DNA of 9,457 nt, taken from the NCBI GenBank assembly GCA_025362535.1, contig JANYGE010000342.1:1-9457 (forward strand), read 5' to 3'. Source of the DNA: Hyphomicrobiales bacterium (GTDB taxonomy: Bacteria; Pseudomonadota; Alphaproteobacteria; Rhizobiales; Aestuariivirgaceae). The position numbers and the translations under genes were made by a program. Each line of letters begins with the position of its first letter. The first letter of the stretch is position 1. Below, piece by piece: positions 1 to 5,476 of the stretch. Under the pieces are notes generated by a model that was not told the DNA's origin, did no database searches, and saw nothing but the letters and a program-made list of their open reading frames with translations.

Positions 1-437
1 ACCGACGAACACTCAACTTCACAGCCCTGAATTTTTACAAATTGAAAATCCTTTAATGCCGCAAATACAGCGCTGCCCAAAACTACAACCGGAATCGATT
101 TTTCAAAAATCTCCTCCGCCACAATAACGCCCAGCGTGAGAATCTCCTCAACATGCTCGAACAACAATGCCAGCGGAGCGGCACCATTCAAAATAAGCTC
201 CAGCAAAACACCGCTGCCTGTGCAAGAGCCGCGCCCAGAAGGAATGGCGAGAATCTTTCCTGCCATATTTTGACCTGCCAAAGAATGGTGACGATCAATA
301 ACGTCACCATTGCCAGCATCAACCCCACCCCAAAAGCTTAAACCCACATCGGCATAAAGCAGTGCTCCAGAAGCAGCACCCTCGACCACTGCCCGCCCCG
401 AAAATACTGTCTTATCGGCCATCTGTTCTTCAATCAT
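1..437 (-). CDS. Aconitase X swivel domain, N-terminal part of a gene cut by the left window edge
   Basis: Reading the minus strand from an ATG at 437 gives 145 codons without a stop, up to the window edge, so the gene is partial at its 3' end. The translation matches the AcnX small (swivel, DUF126) domain: SFWGGVD (residues 34-40), a GDVID segment (44-48), the serine-rich SGRGSCTGS loop (67-75) that helps bind substrate in this family, and LELILNGAAPLA (79-90). AcnX proteins are dehydratases or isomerases related to aconitase; characterised bacterial members include cis-3-hydroxy-L-proline dehydratases, and archaeal ones make a mevalonate-pathway intermediate. Bacterial forms often carry this domain fused in front of the large catalytic domain; whether that is so here lies outside the window. 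An alternative start is the ATG at 422, preceded by a weak GAAGA; neither start has a good ribosome binding site. The substrate cannot be decided from this part. The family call is firm; the exact start is not. Confidence 0.85.
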   Translation of the reverse strand, partial: MIEEQMADKTVFSGRAVVEGAASGALLYADVGLSFWGGVDAGNGDVIDRHHSLAGQNMAGKILAIPSGRGSCTGSGVLLELILNGAAPLALLFEHVEEILTLGVIVAEEIFEKSIPVVVLGSAVFAALKDFQFVKIQGCEVECSS

Positions 438-452
438 TATGCATAGGCATAA
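437..452. promoter_or_regulatory. Short inverted repeat at the aconitase X gene start (candidate operator)
   Basis: TTATGC (437-442) and GCATAA (447-452) are perfect complements separated by ATAG. The repeat touches the first ATG of the AcnX gene. Its left part also contains a CATAAT hexamer on the minus strand (441-436) that could be a -10 box; if it is used, transcription would start near 429 and the ATG at 422 would be the true start. A dyad in this place suits a repressor site, but a 6-base arm can arise by chance and no regulator gene is visible nearby. Confidence 0.25.
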
Positions 453-521
453 ACCCAATCCAATTTTCAGAAGACCAGATTCTGAACCCGCGAACAAGCA
501 GCATCTCGCGACGCCCGCCTG

Positions 522-550
522 TTGCGTCAGTAATGTTTTGGCTGCATAAT
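522..550 (+). promoter_or_regulatory. Putative sigma-70-type promoter of the sterol desaturase family gene
   Basis: TTGCGT (522-527) and CATAAT (545-550) are separated by 17 bases. The -10 matches the consensus at five of six positions and the -35 keeps the TTG core. Predicted initiation near 557 would leave a leader of about 20 bases containing the GGGAG ribosome binding site. This is inferred by eye from a short divergent region (438-578). Confidence 0.35.
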
Positions 551-578
551 TTTCCGATCATTGTGGGAGACATCAATT

Positions 579-1565
579 ATGGATGACAGGCAAATTGGTC
601 AAGAGGATTCCAAAGGATTTTGGAAACCCAATAAGCCAATCGGCTATGGCCCTGCCTTTGTCTGGCCACCGCAACCCAAGGCATTCTTCAAATGGCTGTT
701 CGCCTTCCCCGGCTATTTCCTGCCATGGAATGTGTTTTATGCAATCTTCGCCATTCTAATCTGGGCCTATCTCACGCCCTCACTGGAAACGATGAAAACA
801 TTCTCGGCGAGTTGGGTGGGCTTTATTTTAATCCGCAACATTGCACTGGCCATCATGGTCTATGGCGCGTGGCATTTATGGTTTTACGTTTGGCGCAAAC
901 AAGGCACCGAATTTAAATATAATCGGCAATGGCCCAGGGAGTCTTCCATCTTCCTGTTTGGCAATCAAACCTATGACAATATGTTCCACACGCTGGTGAG
1001 CGGCGTGCCGATCTGGACCGCTTATGAAGTGCTGCTGCTCTGGGCCTATGCCAATGGCTATGCACCGATGATCAGCTACGCGGAACATCCGCTGGGTTTC
1101 ATCGTCGTGTTTTTCCTCGTGCCTTTTATTCATGAAGTTGGATTTTATTTTGCCCATCGCTTGCTGCATTGGCCCCCGCTTTACCGCGTCGCTCATAAGC
1201 TGCATCACCGCAACACCAATCCCGGCCCTTGGTCTGGCCTCTCCATGCACCCGATTGAACACCTGATCTATTTCTCCACCATTCTGCTGTTCTTTTTCAT
1301 TCCCTCCCACCCCATCCACATGATCAATCTGGCCTCGCGGCTTGGCGTAGCCCCGGCTCAGGGCCACACCGGTTTTGAACGGATCAAAGCCGGCGACACC
1401 ACGATTGATGTGGCCTATTACGCCCACTTCCTGCACCATAAATATTTCGAAGTGAATTATTCTGATGGTATGGTGCCGCTCGATAAATGGTTCGGCTCTT
1501 TCCACGACGGTTCTCCCGAAGCCGATGAGGCGATGAAAGCGCGAAGGCTGCGGCGCGGGGTTTAA
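579..1565 (+). CDS. Fatty acid hydroxylase / sterol desaturase family membrane protein
   Basis: This 328-residue integral membrane protein belongs to the di-iron fatty acid hydroxylase superfamily (sterol desaturases, C-4 methyl oxidases, carotene and sphingolipid hydroxylases), which use O2 to hydroxylate or desaturate lipids. The histidine clusters expected to hold the iron pair are visible: HRLLH (193-197), HKLHH (206-210), HPIEH (224-228) and HFLHH (283-287). Hydrophobic stretches at about 42-66, 80-104, 138-160, 170-192 and 228-248 fit a protein folded around the membrane with the histidines on the cytoplasmic face. The ATG at 579 is preferred to a TTG at 561 because GGGAG (565-569) sits nine bases upstream of it. 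The gene is divergent from the AcnX gene and convergent with nsrR, so it seems to be a single-gene unit. Nothing nearby is a lipid biosynthesis gene, and the substrate is unknown. The family assignment is strong; the reaction is not determined. Confidence 0.88.
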   Translation: MDDRQIGQEDSKGFWKPNKPIGYGPAFVWPPQPKAFFKWLFAFPGYFLPWNVFYAIFAILIWAYLTPSLETMKTFSASWVGFILIRNIALAIMVYGAWHLWFYVWRKQGTEFKYNRQWPRESSIFLFGNQTYDNMFHTLVSGVPIWTAYEVLLLWAYANGYAPMISYAEHPLGFIVVFFLVPFIHEVGFYFAHRLLHWPPLYRVAHKLHHRNTNPGPWSGLSMHPIEHLIYFSTILLFFFIPSHPIHMINLASRLGVAPAQGHTGFERIKAGDTTIDVAYYAHFLHHKYFEVNYSDGMVPLDKWFGSFHDGSPEADEAMKARRLRRGV

Positions 1566-1588
1566 GGCGGAATGCGCTGAAGGGTTAC

Positions 1589-2026
1589 CTAAGCCCGTTT
1601 TGGAAACAAGGCCAAAAGACTCTCCTGATCGGCAAGCAAATCCGCAAGGGTGAACTGATCCAGTCTTTTATAAAAATCCTCCAACGCTCGCAGCAGGATA
1701 TGTTTCAATCTGCAAGCGCGCATGATAACGCAGGTATTGGTGGTTGGATCGCAGCACTCAACCAAAATCGAATCCGCCTCTGTTAACCGCACAACTAGCC
1801 CAATGTTAATTTCGCCCGCTGGCTTAGCGAGGCGCAAGCCACCATGGCGTCCACGCACGGTCTCGATGAAGCCCGCCAAAGCCAATTGGTGCGCAATTTT
1901 CATCAAATGGTTTTTGGAAATATCATAAGCCTTCGAAACGTCAGCAATCGCCACAAGTTCGTTTGGCTTGACCGCAACATACATCAGAAGGCGAAGGGAG
2001 TAATCGCTATAACGTGTAAGTCTCAC
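1589..2026 (-). CDS. nsrR: NsrR-type Rrf2 family NO-sensing transcriptional repressor
   Basis: This 145-residue protein has the Rrf2 winged-helix fold: N-terminal RLTRYSDYSLRLLMY, a recognition region with KNHLMKI (38-44), and the wing RGRHGGLRL (58-66). The iron-sulfur sensing cysteines lie at C91/C92, C99 and C105, with the CRLKH signature after the last one. Asp8 is conserved, which in a studied NsrR serves as a further cluster ligand. NsrR represses NO-responsive genes and releases DNA when NO attacks its cluster. The start is a GTG at 2026 with GAGGA (minus strand, 2037-2033) six bases upstream. It is divergent from the cupredoxin-nirK-nirV operon, whose promoter region carries an NsrR-like palindrome, so local regulation of nirK is very likely. 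Other Rrf2 regulators (IscR, RirA) fit less well, because the cysteine spacing and CRLKH context are those of NsrR. Confidence 0.88.
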   Translation of the reverse strand: MRLTRYSDYSLRLLMYVAVKPNELVAIADVSKAYDISKNHLMKIAHQLALAGFIETVRGRHGGLRLAKPAGEINIGLVVRLTEADSILVECCDPTTNTCVIMRACRLKHILLRALEDFYKRLDQFTLADLLADQESLLALFPKRA

Positions 2027-2075
2027 CAGTTTTCCTCACGTTGAAGTAAAGCATTCGCGCCACCTTTAAATCGCA

Positions 2076-2088
2076 GCTTTTTAAAAGC
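2076..2088. repeat. 13-base perfect palindrome between nsrR and the FNR-type box
   Basis: GCTTTT (2076-2081) and AAAAGC (2083-2088) are perfect complements around a single T. On the minus strand the element lies just upstream of a possible nsrR -10 (TTTAAA, 2070-2065), between that and the FNR-type box. It is AT-rich and may be only a promoter spacer; a second regulator site is possible but unsupported. Confidence 0.25.
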
Positions 2089-2093
2089 AAAAA

Positions 2094-2107
2094 TTGATCC
2101 AGATCAA
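2094..2107. promoter_or_regulatory. FNR/FixK-type binding box upstream of the cupredoxin-nirK operon
   Basis: TTGATCCAGATCAA is an exact match to the TTGAT-N4-ATCAA consensus of the FNR branch of the Crp/Fnr family (FNR, FnrL, FixK, and close to NnrR/DNR boxes). The centre lies at 2100.5. A TTTAAA hexamer at 2127-2132 would put transcription start near 2139-2142, so the box would sit close to -40, the usual activating position for class II sites. On the minus strand a TTTAAA at 2070-2065 gives nsrR a similar spacing, so one box may serve both directions. The motif is seen directly; the activator's identity is inferred and its gene is not in this window. Confidence 0.8.
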
Positions 2108-2122
2108 AGCTCCTAAATTCTG

Positions 2123-2161
2123 CTCCTTTAAACATGCAAATAATATACATCTTTAAAGGAG
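2123..2161. promoter_or_regulatory. NsrR-like operator inside an extended 39-base dyad
   Basis: The 23-base core 2131-2153 (AACATGCAAAT, then A, then ATATACATCTT) matches the known NsrR consensus AAGATGCATTT-N-AAATGCATCTT at 18 of 22 positions. Symmetry continues outward from the same centre (2142): CTCCTTTAAA (2123-2132) and TTTAAAGGAG (2152-2161) are perfect complements, and 16 of 19 base pairs of the whole dyad match. It overlaps the expected transcription start and the Shine-Dalgarno sequence of the cupredoxin gene, so a bound protein should block transcription. NsrR is encoded 105 bases away on the other strand, which supports the assignment. Confidence 0.72.
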
Positions 2162-2168
2162 TTGAAAA

Positions 2169-2657
2169 ATGAAACTTAGAAATTCTTTGGGTGCTGGTCT
2201 CATTTTGGCTAGTACTATCTTAACGGCACAAGCCCACGCAGATGCTGTGGTCAAAGTCACTTTGATCGACAAAATGGGCACCCCCGATCTCAGCAAACCA
2301 TTGGGGCTGGGCATGGGCATGCATGCCGATATGAAAGCCGCCAAAATGGGAATTAAGATCAATCCCCAATCTGCCAACCACGGCTATGTGAAATTCGATG
2401 TGACAAATCTGGCCAGCAATCTGGTTCATGAGGTTTTGATTTCACGCATCACCGATGAAAACCAGCTGCTGCCATTTGATCAGGGCCGCAACAAAGTGGA
2501 CACCGAAAGCCTGCAAACCCTTGGCTCTCTCTCCGAGATTGACCCCAACAAAACCGCTTCACTCACCCTCGATTTGAAACCCGGCAAATATCTTCTGTTT
2601 TGCAATGTCGCGGGCCACTACATGGCCGGCATGTGGGCCGTTATCGAAATAAAATAA
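2169..2657 (+). CDS. Periplasmic cupredoxin (small blue copper protein), probable electron donor to NirK
   Basis: This 162-residue protein has a Sec-type signal peptide: basic MKLRN, a hydrophobic core, and a probable cleavage after AHA at about residue 24. The mature part is a single cupredoxin domain with the type 1 copper ligands in the usual order: H87 (in NLVHE), then C145, H150 and M155 in the loop CNVAGHYMAGMW. The stretch LGMGMHADMKAAKM (47-60) is rich in methionine; similar segments occur, as I recall, in related uncharacterised cupredoxins. It is not a canonical azurin or pseudoazurin by loop sequence. A perfect AAAGGAG (2155-2161) lies seven bases before the ATG. It is the first gene of the operon, 33 bases ahead of nirK, so it probably passes electrons to NirK in the periplasm, a role pseudoazurin or azurin plays elsewhere. 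Fold and copper site are clear; the partner is inferred. Confidence 0.87.
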   Translation: MKLRNSLGAGLILASTILTAQAHADAVVKVTLIDKMGTPDLSKPLGLGMGMHADMKAAKMGIKINPQSANHGYVKFDVTNLASNLVHEVLISRITDENQLLPFDQGRNKVDTESLQTLGSLSEIDPNKTASLTLDLKPGKYLLFCNVAGHYMAGMWAVIEIK

Positions 2658-2690
2658 TTCAATAGCGAACAAATTTAAAAGGTATTCATC

Positions 2691-3824
2691 ATGGCAACAT
2701 TCCAATCAATGATTTCACCCCTACTTTCACGCCGCAACCTATTGACGGCTTCAGCGCTTGTTGCAGCCGCAACTTTGCCCATAGCAACAGCCGCAGCAGA
2801 AGAGGCAAAAGTAGATATTACAACCCTGCCCCGCGTAAAACAAAAACTCGTCGCTCCGCCATTTCTGCCAGAGCATGAGCAAGTGGCAAGCGGTGGACCA
2901 AAAATCATCGAAGTTGAATTAGTCATCGAAGAAAAAAAGATCGTCATCGACAATGACGGAACCGAGATTTGGGCCTTCGCCTATAATGGCTCGGTTCCAG
3001 GCCCGATGATTGTGGTGCACGAAGGTGATTATGTCGAGCTCACCTTAAAGAACCTCCCCACCAATGCCATGGAGCATAATATCGATTTCCATGCTTCAAC
3101 GGGAGCCTTGGGTGGCGGTGCCCTGACAAAAGTCCTCCCCGGAGAACAAACCGTTTTGCGCTGGAAAGCTGTAAAGCAAGGCGTGTTCGTTTACCACTGC
3201 GCGCCAGGCGATGTGATGATCCCTTATCATGTGGTGCATGGCATGAATGGGGCTGTAATGGTTCTGCCACGTGACGGCCTTAAAGATGGCAAGGGCAATC
3301 CTCTGAAATATGATCTTGCCTATTATATTGGCGAACAAGATTTCTACATCCCGCGTGACCAATCTGGCGCCTACAAAAAATATGAAACCGCTGGCGAAGA
3401 TCTCAGTGAAAGCTTGGATGTGATGCGCACCCTCACCCCAACACATGTCGTGTTTAATGGCAAGGCCGGAGCCTTGACGGGGGAACACGCGCTGAAAGCC
3501 AAGGTGGGCGATTCCGTGCTCTTCATTCATGCCCAAGCCAACCGCGATTCCCGCCCTCACTTAATTGGCGGTCATGGTGATTTCGTTTGGGATACCGGTT
3601 CCTTTGCCGATGCTCCAGCAACTGGATTGGAAACATGGTTCATCCGCGGTGGCTCGGCTGGTGCCATGCTCTATAAATTCCGCCAGCCCGGCATCTATGC
3701 TTACGTCAATCACAACCTGATCGAAGCTGTGATGTTGGGGGCCACCGCCCATGTGAAAGTTGATGGCGAGTGGAATGATGACTTGATGAAGCAAGTTTCC
3801 AAACCCGGCCCCATCACAGGCTAA
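2691..3824 (+). CDS. nirK: Copper-containing nitrite reductase NirK
   Basis: This 377-residue periplasmic enzyme reduces nitrite to nitric oxide, the defining step of denitrification, as a trimer. A Tat-type signal is visible (SRRNLL at 13-18, hydrophobic stretch to about 32, AAA before EE at 37). Two cupredoxin domains follow. Type 1 copper ligands are H129, C170, H180 and M185; type 2 copper ligands are H134, H169 and H341; the catalytic pair is D132 and H290. Landmarks typical of the short NirK class are GSVPGPM (100-106), [17 protein letters not shown] (249-257), [10 protein letters not shown] (288-297) and YVNHNLIEA (338-346). All metal and catalytic residues are present, so the enzyme should be active. 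The type 1 loop from C170 to H180 is one residue longer than in the Alcaligenes faecalis enzyme. AAAAGG (2677-2682) lies eight bases before the ATG. It is the second gene of an FNR/NsrR-controlled operon and is followed two bases later by nirV. Confidence 0.97.
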   Translation: MATFQSMISPLLSRRNLLTASALVAAATLPIATAAAEEAKVDITTLPRVKQKLVAPPFLPEHEQVASGGPKIIEVELVIEEKKIVIDNDGTEIWAFAYNGSVPGPMIVVHEGDYVELTLKNLPTNAMEHNIDFHASTGALGGGALTKVLPGEQTVLRWKAVKQGVFVYHCAPGDVMIPYHVVHGMNGAVMVLPRDGLKDGKGNPLKYDLAYYIGEQDFYIPRDQSGAYKKYETAGEDLSESLDVMRTLTPTHVVFNGKAGALTGEHALKAKVGDSVLFIHAQANRDSRPHLIGGHGDFVWDTGSFADAPATGLETWFIRGGSAGAMLYKFRQPGIYAYVNHNLIEAVMLGATAHVKVDGEWNDDLMKQVSKPGPITG

Positions 3825-3826
3825 TA

Positions 3827-4522
3827 ATGGCTAAACTCATGTCCCGAATTTTGCCCATCGTGGTGTTGCTCATCGCAGCACTGTGGTGGACGAGTGCGGG
3901 ACATGATGACTCTCTACGTCTTCAAATGCTGCCCGTGAAAATCAGCTTAGATGGCGGGCGCATCTTGTTTGTTTCGCCATATGAGGTGACGGTGAGCACA
4001 TGGCAACGCTGCTATGCCGAAGGGCAATGCTCCTATTTGCCAAAATCCAGCACCAGCGCCATGCCTGTATCCGGCATCAATTGGTTTGACGTAAACGAAT
4101 ATCTCGCATGGGCCAATAAGCATTCCTCTGTGCCGTTGCGCTTGCCCAGCCTGGCAGAATGGCGCGAACTCAACCGGAGTCTCGAAAAACCAAAACAACC
4201 TCCCGCCTTCACCGATCCGCGCCTGGCCTGGGCGGCAAATTACGGCCAGGAAAATTCCCCCATCGGCCCCATTCGCCCCAGTGGCAGTTTTTCAAAAACC
4301 CCTGATGGCATTTATGATCTTGATGGCAATGTGTGGGAATGGACCTCAACCTGTTACAAGCCGGGCTTTGAGGGCACCGAAGCCGTGTATTGCCCCGCCT
4401 TCGTCACCGCTGGCGCACATGAAGCCGTAACCTCAGTCTTCATCCGCAACCCCGCCCTCGGCGGCTGCGCCACCGGAACCCCACCCAGCCATATTGGGTT
4501 TAGATTGGTGGCGGATGAGTGA
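3827..4522 (+). CDS. nirV: NirV, SUMF1/FGE-fold protein encoded with NirK
   Basis: This 231-residue protein has an N-terminal hydrophobic segment (8-22) acting as signal peptide or anchor, then a formylglycine-generating-enzyme (SUMF1) fold domain. Visible family motifs are PYEVTVSTWQRC (51-62), PVSGINWFDVNEYLAWAN (80-97), LRLPSLAEWRE (104-114), GIYDLDGNVWEWT (161-173) and the terminal GFRLV (224-228). Genes of this type immediately downstream of nirK are named nirV in rhizobia, Brucella and Rhodobacter; their biochemical role is not established. The paired cysteines that carry out formylglycine formation in true FGEs are not visible as a pair; only C214 (in GGCATG) lies in that region, with C62, C68, C176 and C189 elsewhere. 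True formylglycine synthesis is therefore doubtful. The ATG follows the nirK stop by two bases and lacks a strong ribosome binding site, which suggests translational coupling; an alternative ATG is at 3839. Confidence 0.85.
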   Translation: MAKLMSRILPIVVLLIAALWWTSAGHDDSLRLQMLPVKISLDGGRILFVSPYEVTVSTWQRCYAEGQCSYLPKSSTSAMPVSGINWFDVNEYLAWANKHSSVPLRLPSLAEWRELNRSLEKPKQPPAFTDPRLAWAANYGQENSPIGPIRPSGSFSKTPDGIYDLDGNVWEWTSTCYKPGFEGTEAVYCPAFVTAGAHEAVTSVFIRNPALGGCATGTPPSHIGFRLVADE

Positions 4523-4553
4523 AAGGGTGAGCTACAACGAGCAATTACATCTC

Positions 4554-4586
4554 TGTGTTGACAACCGCAACACAAACATCCATATT
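4554..4586 (+). promoter_or_regulatory. Toxin-antitoxin promoter with overlapping inverted repeat
   Basis: TGTGTTG (4554-4560) and CAACACA (4568-4574) are perfect 7-base complements around a 7-base spacer. The left arm overlaps a consensus -35, TTGACA (4558-4563). CATATT (4581-4586) follows after 17 bases as a possible -10. Ribbon-helix-helix antitoxins repress their own operons by binding such repeats over the -35, so this is a good autoregulatory operator candidate. Predicted initiation near 4593 almost coincides with the antitoxin ATG at 4594. Confidence 0.55.
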
Positions 4587-4593
4587 CTCCCTC

Positions 4594-4875
4594 ATGCGAA
4601 CTGAACCCTCCCTCGCCGAAATCAATATTCATCTGCGCGCCCGCGCTGAGGATAAGAACATTATTGACCAAGCGGCGGGCCTCATCGGTGCGAACCGTTC
4701 GCAATTCATGCTGGCTTCGGCTTTGAAAGAAGCGAAGAATATTCTGCTGGATCAATCAACAATTCATGCTGATGCCAAAGCGTTCAATGCCATCATGGAG
4801 TGGATGGATGCAAAGCCCAGTGCCGAAAGCAAGAAAGGCATGAAGCGTTTGCTGCAAGCCAAGTCCGCTTGGTAA
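4594..4875 (+). CDS. DUF1778 / TacA-like ribbon-helix-helix antitoxin
   Basis: This small 93-residue protein would neutralise the adjacent GNAT toxin and repress the operon. Residues 8-52 form the ribbon-helix-helix unit: a beta strand AEINIHLRA, a helix around DKNIIDQAAGLIG, the turn ANRSQF, and a second helix MLASALKEAKNIL. This is the usual DUF1778 (TacA, AtaR, KacA) pattern. The C-terminal part (53-93) is the region that wraps the toxin in this family. The ATG at 4594 is preferred over upstream GTG/TTG codons (4555, 4558), because those lie in the promoter and the homologous part begins here. No Shine-Dalgarno sequence precedes it (the upstream bases are pyrimidine-rich), which fits a leaderless message. 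The stop codon is directly followed by the toxin ATG. Confidence 0.88.
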   Translation: MRTEPSLAEINIHLRARAEDKNIIDQAAGLIGANRSQFMLASALKEAKNILLDQSTIHADAKAFNAIMEWMDAKPSAESKKGMKRLLQAKSAW

Positions 4876-5388
4876 ATGGCTCCTCTGCTCGATCCGCCGG
4901 CACTTCTAAGCGACATTCATATTCTTGGCTCATTCAGTTCCGGCGAACCCGTGCTGGATGATTGGTTGCAGCGCCGTGCCCTGAGCAATTTGGAATCGGG
5001 TGCCAGCCGCACCTATGTGATTTGCCCAAAGGGTTTGCAAAATGTGAATGGATTTTTCAGCCTCAGCATGGGGCAAATTCTAGCTAGCGAAGTTGTAGGT
5101 TCCATGCGGCGCAATATGCCGAACAAAATTCCAGCGGTGGTTTTGGGCCGCCTCGCCATTGATGTTTCTTGGCAGGGCAAAGGCGTGGGCCGCGCCCTTC
5201 TGTCCGAGGTGATGCGCCGCTCGCTTCGCGCCAGTGAAGAAGTTTCAGCCCGACTGGTGATCGTTCACGCGATCTCACCCGCTGCCGAAAACTTTTACAA
5301 ACACCACGGTTTCACTCGCCTGCCCGTTGAAGCGCCAATGCTAGCCATTGACCTCTTAAAATACAAAGCTTTGTCCAAACTGCTGTAG
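4876..5388 (+). CDS. TacT-like GNAT acetyltransferase toxin
   Basis: This 170-residue protein belongs to the GNAT-fold toxins (TacT, AtaT, KacT), which use acetyl-CoA to acetylate the amino group of aminoacyl-tRNAs and so stop translation. Family marks are [22 protein letters not shown] (27-48, given as the start and end of the N-terminal signature), NGFFSLSMG (58-66), VVLGRLAID (88-96), the acetyl-CoA pyrophosphate loop [11 protein letters not shown] (99-109) and the catalytic tyrosine Y141 in ENFYKHHGF (138-146). Length is normal and no disruption is seen, so it should be active. Its ATG directly follows the antitoxin stop codon with no gap, which implies coupled translation. Which tRNA is targeted cannot be read from the sequence. 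Confidence 0.9.
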   Translation: MAPLLDPPALLSDIHILGSFSSGEPVLDDWLQRRALSNLESGASRTYVICPKGLQNVNGFFSLSMGQILASEVVGSMRRNMPNKIPAVVLGRLAIDVSWQGKGVGRALLSEVMRRSLRASEEVSARLVIVHAISPAAENFYKHHGFTRLPVEAPMLAIDLLKYKALSKLL

Positions 5389-5419
5389 TTTTTCCGCACT
5401 GCACAAAAATCTATCCACA

Positions 5420-5459
5420 TGGGGTTGGAATCTGTCTCGCACCTGTGTAGGAAACCCCA
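5420..5459. repeat. Inverted repeat in the carB upstream region
   Basis: TGGGGTT (5420-5426) and AACCCCA (5453-5459) are perfect complements, 26 bases apart, in the 88-base gap before carB. The right arm ends just before the AGGA (5464-5467) that serves as the carB ribosome binding site. It could be an operator or a weak leader hairpin; there is no T-run, so it is not an intrinsic terminator. No known riboswitch pattern is recognised. Confidence 0.3.
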
Positions 5460-5476
5460 AATCAGGATTCCTCCAC

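Noticed and set aside
153..586. Two plus-strand open frames at 153-341 and 362-586
   Set aside because: They lie largely opposite the recognisable AcnX domain or its upstream region and have no family resemblance, no ribosome binding site and atypical composition.
876..1505. A 209-codon minus-strand open frame opposite the sterol desaturase gene
   Set aside because: The plus strand encodes a clear histidine-cluster membrane enzyme here; the antisense frame shows no motif and is explained by codon bias of the real gene.
1566..1588. A bidirectional terminator between the convergent sterol desaturase and nsrR genes
   Set aside because: The 23-base gap has no convincing stem and no flanking T/A runs.
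3096..3560. A 154-codon minus-strand open frame inside nirK
   Set aside because: It is a shadow of nirK, whose copper ligands span this region; nothing in the antisense translation is recognisable.
4354..4755. A 133-codon minus-strand open frame across nirV and the antitoxin gene
   Set aside because: It overlaps two recognised genes and the toxin-antitoxin promoter, and has no family features.
5420..5459. Intrinsic terminator for the toxin gene
   Set aside because: The inverted repeat has 7-base arms with a 26-base loop and no T-run after it, so it does not fit a terminator.
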